NCBI GenBank assembly: GCA_043228905.1
Contig: JBHGNT010000010.1
Location: forward strand, 17,980,001-18,044,000
Direction of reading: 5' to 3'
Origin: Azolla caroliniana
Taxonomy: Eukaryota > Polypodiophyta
Length of the DNA: 64,000 bases
Made by a program: the position numbers and the translations under genes. Within the stretch, counting starts at the first letter, position 1, and the number at the start of each line of letters is the position of its first letter. Below the pieces are notes generated by a model, which saw only the letters and a list, made by a program, of their open reading frames with translations, did no database searches and was not told the origin of the DNA. Below are positions 13,803 to 22,311 of this stretch, in pieces.

Positions 13803-14051
13803 GACTTTGGATACATGCATGCTCATTGTCGTGAATCTCATAATTAATTTCCGCAGCTTCAAATTTCCGCAAATGAAAAGCAACTAGATATAATAGCCCG
13901 TTTTCTTTGGGTTGTGAGAGGACACTCCCGAGTGCAAAAATTGATGCATCAGCTTCCAAAATAAAAGGCTTGTCTTGGTCAACATGGATCAAAATAGGAG
14001 CTGACGTGAATGCACGTTTTAAACTTTCGAATACCTCAACCATACTAGAAT
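13803..14051 (-). pseudogene. RNase H remnant of chromovirus CRV-A
   Basis: The minus-strand frame reads VFESLKRAFTSAPILIHVDQ, then DKPFILEADASIFALGSVLSQ. This is the start of a Ty3/Gypsy RNase H with its first catalytic Asp in EADAS. The frame joins exactly to the reverse-transcriptase fragment at 16077 once the hAT element and one target duplication are removed: THKNQSFIWN continues as SSMVEVFESL. The domain stops early at 13803. Confidence 0.85.
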
Positions 14052-14439
14052 TCCATATGTAGCAATGGGCATGGTTTAGTTCGGTTTCAAGGCAAAAAAC
14101 CGAACAATTTATATAAAACAAAAACCAAACCAAACCATTTGGGGAAATGTTGAAACCAAAACCAAACCATTTAATAAAAAATTTAAACCAAACCATTTAA
14201 AACCAAACCGTTTAGGGAAAAGTTAAAACCAAACTGAACCATTTAATAAAAAAATTAAACCTAACCATTTAAATCAAACTAATTAAACATCAAAATAAAC
14301 AATAATACATTAAATTAAATAAACATTTAAGTTAAATTTATTAAATTAATGAAAGAAACTTTAATTGAACCATTAAATTAAATTAAATCAATAAAAAACC
14401 ATTAAATTAATAAACTATTAAGGTAAAAATGGAATTTGG

Positions 14440-15510
14440 TGAAAATGGCGAGAGGGTTGCTGTGGAATTATTTTGAAGCAGATTTAGTTATTGTAACTTT
14501 TAGAATGATGAATGAAGACGGGGATAGAGGCAAATACAAATTTTCATAATGGTTTGAAGAGTGTGTATATACAAGAAAGTACTGAAAATGGAGAGGATTT
14601 TGATGGAAAATGGCGAGATGCTTTGATGTGGAAGTTTTTTTGAAGCAAACTTATTTATTTTCAGTTTTTAGAATGATGAGTGGATTCATTCTGGTCTTCT
14701 TTTTGTAGGTACAGAACTCGGGCGATGAATGGCAAGAAGGTTGTAGTGGAAAATGAAGTTGATTTATTTTGAAAGGATGAGTGAAGATGGTGGCGGAGGC
14801 GGAAGCAAGGTTTCATGAGGGTTTGAGGAGAGTGGATTCATTCTGGTTTTTGTAGGTACATCACTCGGACGATGAATGTCAAGATGGTTGTAGTGGAAAA
14901 TGAAGCTAATTTAATTTTGGAAGGATGAGTGAAGATGGTGGTGGAGGTAGAAGCAAGGTTTCATGAGGGTTTCAGGAGAGTGGATTCATTCTGGCTTTTG
15001 TAGGTACAGGACTCGGGTGATGAATGGCAAGAGGATCTTGATGCAAAATGGAGAGATAGTTTATGTGGAAGTTTTTGAAGCAGTCTTATTTACTTTCAGT
15101 TTTTAGAATGATGAGTGAAGATGGTGGTGGAGCAAGGTTTTATGAGGGTGAGGAGAGTGGATTAATTATGTTTTCTGTATGTACAGGAAATTACTGAAAA
15201 TAGAGAGATACAAGACTCGAGCAATGACTAGCAAGATGGATGTTGTGGAAAAGGAAGTTGATTTATTTTTAAAAGGATGAGTGAGGATGTTGTCAAGGGT
15301 TGAAGCAAGATGTCATGAGTGGATGAGGACAACTAATTTTTTCTTTGTTGTCTATACAGGAATTTCATGGAAAATGGAGAGATGGCTGATGTGGAAATAT
15401 TTTGAAGCGCATTTATTTGTTTTTAGTTTATACAATGATGAGCGAAGATGGTGGTAGAGGCAGAAGCAAATTTTCATGAGGGTCTAAGGAGATTGGATTG
15501 AGTAGAGAAC
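14440..15510. repeat. Tandem repeats of ~145 bp inside the hAT element
   Basis: Units share GTGGATTCATTCTGG, TTTTGTAGGTACA, ACTCGG.CGATGAATG and GAGTGAAGATGGTGG. Clear successive copies start near 14706, 14850 and 15000, with more decayed copies on both sides. They have no continuous open frame. Confidence 0.75.
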
Positions 15511-15575
15511 CGGTATTTTCATATGGTAGGTTCATTTGGATCATTTGGATATAATGAACTCTTATATGTAGCAGC

Positions 15576-15755
15576 GATCAAGGAATCATTGTGAAAGAAG
15601 ATATATCACTACATGTTGACTACGATGGAATTGATGTTAGGGGCTTTGGCATGAAATCAACATTACTTGCTGATATGGACGTTGGTAGGGCAACAATATT
15701 ACTTAGGGAGAAGTTCACCGATATTATCTTGTATCTTGCCTTTACCTTTATCTAG
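15576..15755 (+). other. Possible captured exon inside the hAT element
   Basis: A 59-codon open stretch with protein-like composition, including DYDGIDVRGFGMKS and DVGRATILLREKF. It follows a TGTAG that could be a splice acceptor and ends at a TAG. It differs from the repeat-derived sequence around it. No family was recognised, so this is only a candidate for a gene fragment carried by the transposon. Confidence 0.25.
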
Positions 15756-16076
15756 AAAGATTGGCTGCACAATATTCATTGTAATGTTGGATTATCTTGT
15801 ATCTTGCCTTTGGCTACTTTAATCTTAATACTAATGGAGGATAATTTTATGGAAAAAAAAACTATTAAGGTAAAAAAACGTTAACAAAAAGCATATAAAC
15901 CTTTAAACCAAACCTATAAACCTATAAACCCGAGTTTTAGAACCGAACCAAACCAAAACCAAACTATTTATTGAAAATCCAAATCATTAATTTTTTTTGG
16001 AACCAATAAACCGTTAAACCATGGCTTAATGGCTGGTTCGGTTTGAGCCGAAACCATGCCCATTGCTATCCATATG

Positions 16077-16760
16077 AATGATTGATTTTTATGTGTTAAT
16101 TGTGTAAGAGGCAGAACCTTCTTTTAGTAGTTCCTGATGAATTTGTGGTAAAAATTCGCAAATCCCAAGAAACACTGGACATCACACACAAATTGTGGTG
16201 TTTCCCACTCTAGAATTGTTTGCACCTTTGTTGGATCCATAGATATTCCTTCTGGTGATACTATGTACCCTAGGAATTCCACTTGGTTGCGATCAAAACT
16301 ACATTTCTCGAGTTTAGCATAGAGACCATATTCTTGTAATCGTTGTAGAACTTGGTGTACATGCTCATCATGCTCTTCTTGAGACTTGGAAAATATCACG
16401 ATATCATCCAAATAAATGATGGTGAATATATCCAAGAAGTCTCGAAAAATATCATTGACCATATGCTGGAAAACCGTAGGAGCATTTGTGAGACCGAAAG
16501 GCATAACTGTATACTCAAAATGCCCATATCGAGTGCGGAATGCAATTTTCCATTCATCACCTACACGAATTCGAACTAGATTATAAGCACCTCTAAGATC
16601 GATCTTTGTAAAGTATTTGGCTCCACTCAACTGCTCCAAAAGTGTTGGTATTAAAGGTAAGGCATACCTATTTCGAATTGTGATTTTGTTTAATCCTCGA
16701 TAATCTACGACCAAACGAAGCAATCCATCCTTCTTCCTGACAAAAAATATTGGTGTGCCT
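16077..16760 (-). pseudogene. Reverse transcriptase remnant of chromovirus CRV-A
   Basis: Ty3/Gypsy reverse transcriptase on the minus strand: [40 protein letters not shown], and the YLDD active site in [12 protein letters not shown], then [11 protein letters not shown] and [15 protein letters not shown] replaces the expected Ser after FIRNY, followed by KKVLPLTQLTHK up to the hAT insertion. A frameshift near 16757 separates it from the upstream protease frame. The domain is nearly full length but cannot be translated as one frame. Confidence 0.92.
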
Positions 16761-17460
16761 ATAGGAGATTTGCCAGAATGATGAATAATCCAGTAGCTAA
16801 ATTTTCATCGATATAGTCGCAAAGAACCTTGAGCTCTGTAGGTGATAAACTATAAGTTGGTCCCCACGATGGATCTTTTCCTGGCTGGAGATCAATAGGA
16901 CAATCGTAAGGTTGATGTTCTAGGAGTCTAGCAACTTTGTCCTTATTGAAGACATCTTGGAATGCTTGATACTTGGTTGGAAGTAAGGTACTCAATTTTT
17001 GTTGAGTTGGTGTTGGCATTGTTATTATCGCAAATATAAACATTTCTTCTTTTTCTTCCTCTTTGCGTAAGTTTTCCAGAGATATTGTTGAGATCTGATG
17101 GCATTTTAAATTTGGGTTATAAGCAATAGGGGAATTTGATATATGAATTTTCTTGGATTCTATGATAACTCGTTTCCTCCAGTCAATTTGGGGGATGTGA
17201 AGCTCAAACCAAGGTAGACCAAGGACAATCGGATGCATAGGACTATGCATGATATTGAATGAGATGACACAAGCTAAATCACCGAGAACTACATGAACTA
17301 ATTCAGACTCTTTAGTTATATCTCTAGAGGCAATGGGTCGATCATCAATGATTGTGACAGATACTGGACAATGCAATGGTGTTAATAAGATATTATGTGT
17401 CAAGGAAAAATTTCGGTCCATGAAACAAGAGTTGGGTCCTGAATCTAAGAGATGATATGC
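16757..17460 (-). pseudogene. Protease and linker remnant of chromovirus CRV-A
   Basis: The minus-strand frame carries a Gypsy aspartic-protease region. [13 protein letters not shown] lies just upstream of the listed Met, followed by [18 protein letters not shown], then the linker to reverse transcriptase ending [29 protein letters not shown]. It is closely similar to the CRV-B protease at 42909-43688, so the two belong to related families. Confidence 0.85.
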
Positions 17461-17545
17461 GAAGACCTGATGACATCTAGAGGTACTAAGCTCAACTTGT
17501 GCCGCAAAAACCCTATTAACTTGGTTTGATGAAATGGAACCATTA

Positions 17546-17823
17546 CTATGGATACTCTACAAATTCTAGGTTATCCAACCAAATGGCTCCTATTTTGGTT
17601 GGATTTACTCGTTTAACACCTATTGAGTTGGTTAAGTACTTCAAAATGATTTGAAGGTGTTGGGCTATTAGGATTGCTAGATGTATTTGGAGAATCAAGA
17701 TCCAATTTAGTACTAACACTTGGTAAACTTGACACCTAGGTTGATGAGGACAATTTACCGCTATATGTCTTGGACCATCACAATATAAACATAGGTGGTT
17801 CGCCCGACTGAGGATTTTCTGGT
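17546..17823 (-). pseudogene. Gag zinc-knuckle remnant of chromovirus CRV-A
   Basis: Minus-strand CCHC knuckle LCLYCDGPRHIAVNC (CX2CX4HX4C), matching LCLYYGGPGHIAINC in CRV-B. The rest of Gag is missing because a plus-strand Copia fragment begins at about 17824. The first residues of the open frame are the antisense of that Copia fragment. Confidence 0.8.
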
Positions 17824-18755
17824 GCGAGGCGTATGTTCTCATACTGAAAGACGATCGTCACAAACTTGCACCAAGATCTAGGAAATGTATCTTCGTTTGC
17901 GAAATCGGCTATTGACTATGGGATTCGAACACAGATAGATCATCCGAAGTTTAGAGGTTGTGTTCAATGAGTTGGTTATGCATAAGAAGGCCGAACAACC
18001 TATTGAAGTCCGAAGGGTAACTTTTTCCGAAGCATTGACCCTTCATGAAGGCCCAACCCATAACACGAGATTGGCCTCACGGGTAGCCGAATCCTCAACC
18101 CCCGACTCGACAATGCTCGACTTGGAACAATTGAATGATTCGGCTTTGAACTATCCGAACTCGATACCCAATGCGACTAGTCCATTCATACCTCAAAGAT
18201 CCGAGAGACTATCATAGCCCCCTGAGAGGTACTCTCCTGGAGTCTTCTTCATAGACACCGACGAATTGACTTCATACGAAGAAGCATCGACATCAGCCGA
18301 TTCGGCCACATGGCATATGGTGATGGAGTCGGAGATGAATTCCATTCGAGCAAACAAGAATTGGGACTTAGTTGAATTACTGAAAAATCGACGTGCTCTT
18401 CCATGCAAATGGGTCTACATATTAAAAGAGACGTCTGATTTTGCCACCCCAAAATTCAAAGCAGATTAGTTGCGAAAGGGTTTCAACAGGAATATGGCAT
18501 CGATTTCGATGAATTCTTTACACTAGTGGTGAAAATGACAACCCTTCGTTTTTTGCTTGGCGCTGTGGTAGCCGAGGATTTGGAGCTGGTTTGCTAGATG
18601 TACATCTAGTCTGCCAACTCAAGAAGAGTTTCTACGACCTAAAGTAGGCATAGAGACATTGGTATAAGAAGTTCGACGACTTTATCCAATTAGTCGGCTT
18701 TCCAAGAGTGATGAGGACCACTGCCTCTTCATGAAAACAACTCCAGATGGGTCAC
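17824..18755 (+). pseudogene. Copia integrase-tail and reverse transcriptase fragment
   Basis: Plus-strand frames match the downstream Copia unit at 22312-24651 in its last region (AYVLILKDD.HKLAPRSRKC, then IEVRRVTFSEALTLHEGPTH). They then continue into a Copia reverse transcriptase: [46 protein letters not shown], and after an internal deletion QLKKSLYDLK.A.RHWYKKF. Frameshifts and stops throughout. This copy keeps the reverse transcriptase start that the 22.3-kb unit has lost. Confidence 0.85.
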
Positions 18756-19084
18756 CGTGGGATTTGGTAAAGTTATCGGAAGGAAAAAATGTGGTAGGTT
18801 GCAAATGGGTCTACAAAACAAAGCATGATTCAAATGGAAATGTTAGTAGACATAAAGCAAGAATTGTTGCAAAGGGATATGCCCAGATGCAAGGAATTGA
18901 TTATGATGAAACATTTGCACCAGTTGCAAAGATGGCAACGTTGAGGACACTACTTGTTGTAAGTGCAACCAAAAGATGGGTTCTGCACCATATGGATGTA
19001 AAAAATTCCTTTTTACATGGTAACTTGGAAGAAGAAGTGTATATGTGTCAATCACCAGGTTTTGAAGATAATAAGCATCCAGAA
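18756..19084 (+). pseudogene. Second Copia reverse transcriptase fragment
   Basis: An open plus-strand frame reads WDLVKLSEGKNVVGCKWVYK, HKARIVAKGYAQMQGIDYDE, FAPVAKMATLRTLL and HHMDVKNSFLHGNLEEEVYM. This is the finger and early palm region of a Copia reverse transcriptase from a different subfamily than the fragment just upstream. The joint lies near 18755, inside KTTPDGSP. It is cut after EDNKHPE by the LTR that starts at 19085. Confidence 0.88.
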
Positions 19085-19705
19085 TGTTGGGAAATCGGTC
19101 CCTCTGGATGGGATCCAGTGATGAATGAAGAGGACTCGGTGAGAACCAGAAGAGACCTGGAAACCGGATTGGATGGACCCGGTGAGTACTGGAAGAGATC
19201 TGGAAACCATATCGGATGGACCCGGTGTCAACCGGAAGTGAAGACATATTTGTGAATATGTTTTGAGTAAGCCTATTGAGGCTATATTTGTAAATAAACC
19301 TAAGTTCATATAAGTATAAATATGACTTAGGGCAATCACTTTGCATAAGAGGTGAGAGGTTGTTGTCATATTGTTGTATGTGCATAACTGTTGTATAGAG
19401 AGTAACAAATAGAGTGAGAGAGGAGATACAGAGCGATACTCTGTTGTAACCACCGCTTGGCGAAGAAACAGACCTCGAGGTCATTGCCTCCGAGTATCTG
19501 ATTGTACCTTTTATCTTATAGTGATAGTTTGGAGTCTGTGGGCTCCCGTGGTTTTTCCCTATTAGGGTTTTCCAAGTAAACATTATGTGTACTTTCCTTT
19601 TGGTGTACAAGTATTCATCTTTATTCCCATTTCTGTGTTTGATCCTTAAACGAAGTGATCTAAGACTCGTTTGTGGCTGAGCACTATTCCGTGCCATTCT
19701 CTTCA
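19085..19705 (+). repeat. Copia LTR (621 bp)
   Basis: Starts TGTTGGGAAATCGG and ends CTTCA, three bases before a primer-binding site. It is clearly related to the LTR of the minus-strand Copia at 38701-39223. Open frames on either strand across it are accidental. Confidence 0.75.
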
Positions 19706-19708
19706 ATC

Positions 19709-19720
19709 TGGTATCAGAGC
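19709..19720 (+). promoter_or_regulatory. Primer-binding site (initiator tRNA-Met)
   Basis: TGGTATCAGAGC, the standard plant Copia primer-binding site complementary to the 3' end of initiator tRNA-Met, lies just downstream of the 19085-19705 LTR. Confidence 0.85.
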
Positions 19721-19791
19721 GAACAACAAAGGAAATGGAAGAATCTTCTGACGGCATGTTCATGGGAAGTTGAGAAGAACCGTGTTGATGA

Positions 19792-20190
19792 GCAACTCGG
19801 CCTAGGCCGAAACCAGAAATCGTGGAGATAGCCAACCCGGAAGGCTAAACTTGTAAATAGTCGAAAGGTTACATTAGTATATAAGCACTTAGGGCAATCA
19901 TGTTAGATATATATTATTGTAAAGTTATGGTTGTCGAGGTTGTGGCCTCTGTAACAGTGAGAGTGAAAGCGTGTGAGCTCCATAGCCGCCTGTAGGTGAA
20001 GCAGGATCTCGAGGTCGTTGCCTTTGAGATATCTGATTATATTCCTTTTTCTCTCATAGTGTTCTGTTTCGGAGTTTGTGGACTCCACGTGGTTTTTTCC
20101 CAGTTCGGGTTTCCACGTTAAAATCTGTGTCATTCTCAGTTTCTGTATTCAGATTTTCCTCTCCATTAGATTGACTATTATTCTGCACAC
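19792..20190 (+). repeat. Second Copia LTR-like segment
   Basis: Begins TGTTGATGAGCAACTCGG only about 70 bp after the preceding primer-binding site. It shares the U5-type block (GTTCTGTTTCGGAGTTTGTGG, CCACGTGGTTTTTTCCC) with the upstream LTR. The right boundary is uncertain and no primer-binding site was seen. Confidence 0.5.
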
Positions 20191-20199
20191 ACAAACCGG

Positions 20200-20469
20200 T
20201 TGTGGCCGGCAACGATTTTAACTTCAAAGCTCATCGGTTCCAACTACTCAGTGTGGAAGTCAAAGATGAGGGATATGCTGGTGGTTAAAGATCTTTGGTT
20301 GCCGGTTCAGTTCGGGGACAAGAGACCGGATAAGATTGACGCCACAGTGTGGGAGGTGATGCACATGAAGAAAACGGTATACATCCGGTGCTTCATCGAC
20401 ATGAGCCTGTACACCAACTTCAATGAAGAGAGCAAGGCTCATGAACTCTGGGAGAAGATCGACATCATG
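20200..20469 (+). pseudogene. Copia gag N-terminal fragment
   Basis: The plus-strand frame reads LTSKLIGSNYSVWKSKMRDM, LVVKDLWLPVQFGDKRPDK and NFNEESKAHELWEKIDIM, the start of a Copia Gag. It stops where the CRV-C LTR begins at 20470. The antisense copy at 38340-38640 is a close relative. Confidence 0.8.
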
Positions 20470-20760
20470 TGTCATAGACGTAGACGAGGGCAAGGACAAG
20501 TAGGCGAGCTCAATATTAAGAAAGAGAGAAAGATAGATATATAGATAGAGAGGAGCTTAGACAAGAGAACAAGAGAGAGAGAGAGGGTAGACAAAAGAGC
20601 AAGAACTAAATTATGCTTCCGTAATTGGTGTTGTTCACCTTGATTGTAATCAAGGTGCACCAAAGTATTTATACAAGAATGTGGTGGTATGCATGTAATC
20701 TAGGAAACATCTAGAGAATGCATGGAAACTTCTAGAGAGTGCATGTCTATGCATTCTCTA

Positions 20761-20778
20761 GAAGTTTCTTGAAAGTTC
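20761..20778. promoter_or_regulatory. Perfect four-unit heat-shock element in the CRV-C LTR
   Basis: GAAgtTTCttGAAagTTC: four alternating GAA/TTC units at exact 5-bp spacing, the plant heat-shock-factor site. It lies about 90-105 bp upstream of the TATA box in the sense of the element. Imperfect units (GGAAACTTCTAGAG near 20724) lie beside it. Confidence 0.7.
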
Positions 20779-20836
20779 TAGTGATTAACTTGCAATGTAA
20801 TAAGTTGAAACTTATACAATACAATAATGCATTGAT

Positions 20837-20905
20837 GGAATGTAGCTCAATTGGTAAGGTTGCCCAATAAGACCAAGAGGTCATGGGTTCAACCCCCTAC
20901 ATTCC
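20837..20905 (+). other. tRNA-like module inside the CRV-C LTR
   Basis: A 69-nt segment with a perfect 7-bp acceptor stem (GGAATGT/ACATTCC), an A box TAGCTCAATTGG at 20843-20854 and a B box GGTTCAACCCC at 20886-20896. It is antisense to the element. The T stem is one nucleotide short and the anticodon stem is imperfect, so it is called tRNA-like rather than a tRNA gene. Confidence 0.65.
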
Positions 20906-20912
20906 GTCGTGT

Positions 20913-21330
20913 CTATGACATTATCCTCCCTCTAAGGCCGCCTTCCAGGACTTGCGACTGTTTATGTGGGTATCGTTGATGAAAATCGTGAATGGCCTCC
21001 GGAGCATTTTGTAAATGTGTAACTGGTTCCCATGTGGCGTTCGAAATGGGGTACCTTTTCCATAAGACCAAATATTGGAGCTGTCGACGACGATATCGAG
21101 AGTCGAGGATTTGGTCAACCTCATATTCTTCGCCCGTCGACAATTCCTCAGGTGGTGGTGGAGGAGGGCGTCGTCCTGTAATTCGAGAAGGATGGTAAAG
21201 TTTGAGGAGGGAAATGTGAATAACATCATGAATCCTGAATGTTGGAGGAAGTGCTAAACGGAAGGCGACTGGGTTGATCCGCTCGATGATATGAAAGGGG
21301 CCTAGTCTTTTGTAGTCCAATTTTGCACAA
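20913..21330 (-). pseudogene. Integrase C-terminal region with chromodomain, CRV-C
   Basis: Minus-strand frame DYKRLGPFHIIERINPVAFR is the Gypsy integrase tail. It is followed by a chromodomain: EEYEVDQILDSRYRRRQ, YLVLWKRYPISNATWEP, then AIHDFHQRYPHK. Chromodomains on integrase direct insertion to marked chromatin in chromoviruses. The stop codon TAG lies within the first bases of the LTR. The 5' end is cut near 21330, so only this fragment of pol survives. Confidence 0.9.
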
Positions 21331-21335
21331 GGATG

Positions 21336-21654
21336 TGTGGTGTGTCGAATACAAGTGTATAATGGATGTATTCACACTATCCCTTTGTATAGCTCAAGTT
21401 TGGGCCATTTGTGTAATTAGCATAAATGGTAGTTGCCCTAAGTCGTCACTATATAAAGTGACCTTGTAACCTTTTTGTAAGGTTGGTTGTATTATTCTTT
21501 TCTATTGAATAGAAAGTCATTTTGTGCCTCTCTCTCTCTCTCTCTCTCTCTGTCTCTGTGCACGATCTTGCAAACTGTCATACGCAGGTACTCAACACGA
21601 ATCGAATGCTATTTGATCTTCCGCATTGACGGCCTTTCAGGCTCTGATACCAGA
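21336..21654 (+). repeat. LTR-like segment upstream of the Copia unit
   Basis: Holds a TATATAAAG box at about 21451, a CT microsatellite (about 21530-21551) and a start near TGTGGTGTGTCG. A tRNA-Met-like sequence GGCTCTGATACCA lies at about 21640-21652. It is identical to the tRNA 3' end rather than complementary to it, so it would be a primer-binding site only for a minus-strand element. The arms GACGGCC and GGCCGTC flank it. Boundaries are tentative. Confidence 0.45.
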
Positions 21655-22311
21655 TGTTGGCCGTCGTCTCAGCCTGCACAGCATTCGGTTTCTTGCGTCA
21701 TTCGAAGAAGAGAGAAGAAGAAGAAAAAAACGAGGCTTGCATCTCATCGCGTTAGATCATCTTCGCTTGGAGTAAGCCAACCGGTTGTACTCTGTTCCTT
21801 GTGATCGTAACCGCTCGAAGTGAAATCCCCTTGTGCAACATTGACACGATCGTGCTCCACTCGGTTAAACGACATCCGAAGAGGTCATCAAACGCTGCTC
21901 GCCGCTCATTGTAACCACTCGGTGCAGATCGGTCTCAAGACAACAACCCCAATTCGTGCTTCATCCGGCTGATCGACATTCGGGAGGATCAGTTGGATCC
22001 GTCTCTCTCGTCGCTGCAGTCACCCGAAGCAGAATCGGTCCAGACAATCGGTTTCAATAATCGGTATTTGGCATATATATTCGGAAGCGAACCGGGCTCA
22101 CTCCGACTCGGCAACATTCGGGAAGACCAGTCGGTTCTGTCCCTCAAGTTACCGGAGTCAATTCGAGCAAGTTCAACAATACATATATCCGAAGCCGAAC
22201 CGACTCGGGTTCAAATCCGACTAGAACGATATCGGGTGAGCCAACCGGCTGCACTCCAACAAGGTTCGTAGTCAACTCCGAACCGAGCTTCGTCAACCGA
22301 AACCAAATTTG
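21655..22311 (+). other. Leader of the Copia unit
   Basis: About 650 bp rich in TCGG and CCGA, with the same composition as the following open frame. It contains repeated CATTCGGGA, CCGACTCGG and CCAACCGG words and no convincing coding frame. Confidence 0.5.

Larger units (their letters stand above)
14060..16068. mobile_element. Non-autonomous hAT-type DNA transposon (2,009 bp) inserted in CRV-A pol
   Basis: Terminal inverted repeats begin TAGCAATGGGCATGGTTT on the left (14060) and end AAACCATGCCCATTGCTA on the right (16068). They run on into GGTTCGGTTT-rich subterminal sequence, as in plant hAT elements. The target site TCCATATG is duplicated at 14052-14059 and 16069-16076; an 8-bp duplication is the hAT hallmark. 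Removing the insert and one duplication restores the surrounding reading frame. No transposase was found. The interior holds subterminal AACCAAACC-type repeats and tandem repeats. Confidence 0.93.
20470..20920 (-). repeat. 3' LTR of chromovirus CRV-C (451 bp)
   Basis: Ends are a perfect 10-bp inverted repeat, TGTCATAGAC/GTCTATGACA. On the minus strand it is preceded by a purine tract AGAGGGAGGATAA (plus 20921-20933). Reading minus, it holds a tRNA-like module, heat-shock elements, TATAAATAC (from 20673), and 28 bp later the inverted arms AATCAAGGTG/CACCTTGATT (20636-20657). The 5' part of the element, with its other LTR, is gone. Confidence 0.85.

Noticed and set aside
18843-19835. 330-codon minus-strand open frame
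   Set aside because: Runs antisense across a Copia RT fragment and a Copia LTR; no domain, and it crosses the joint at 19085.
20837-20905. A genuine tRNA gene
   Set aside because: Lies inside an LTR between its terminal repeats, with an imperfect anticodon arm and a short T stem; better described as a tRNA-derived module.
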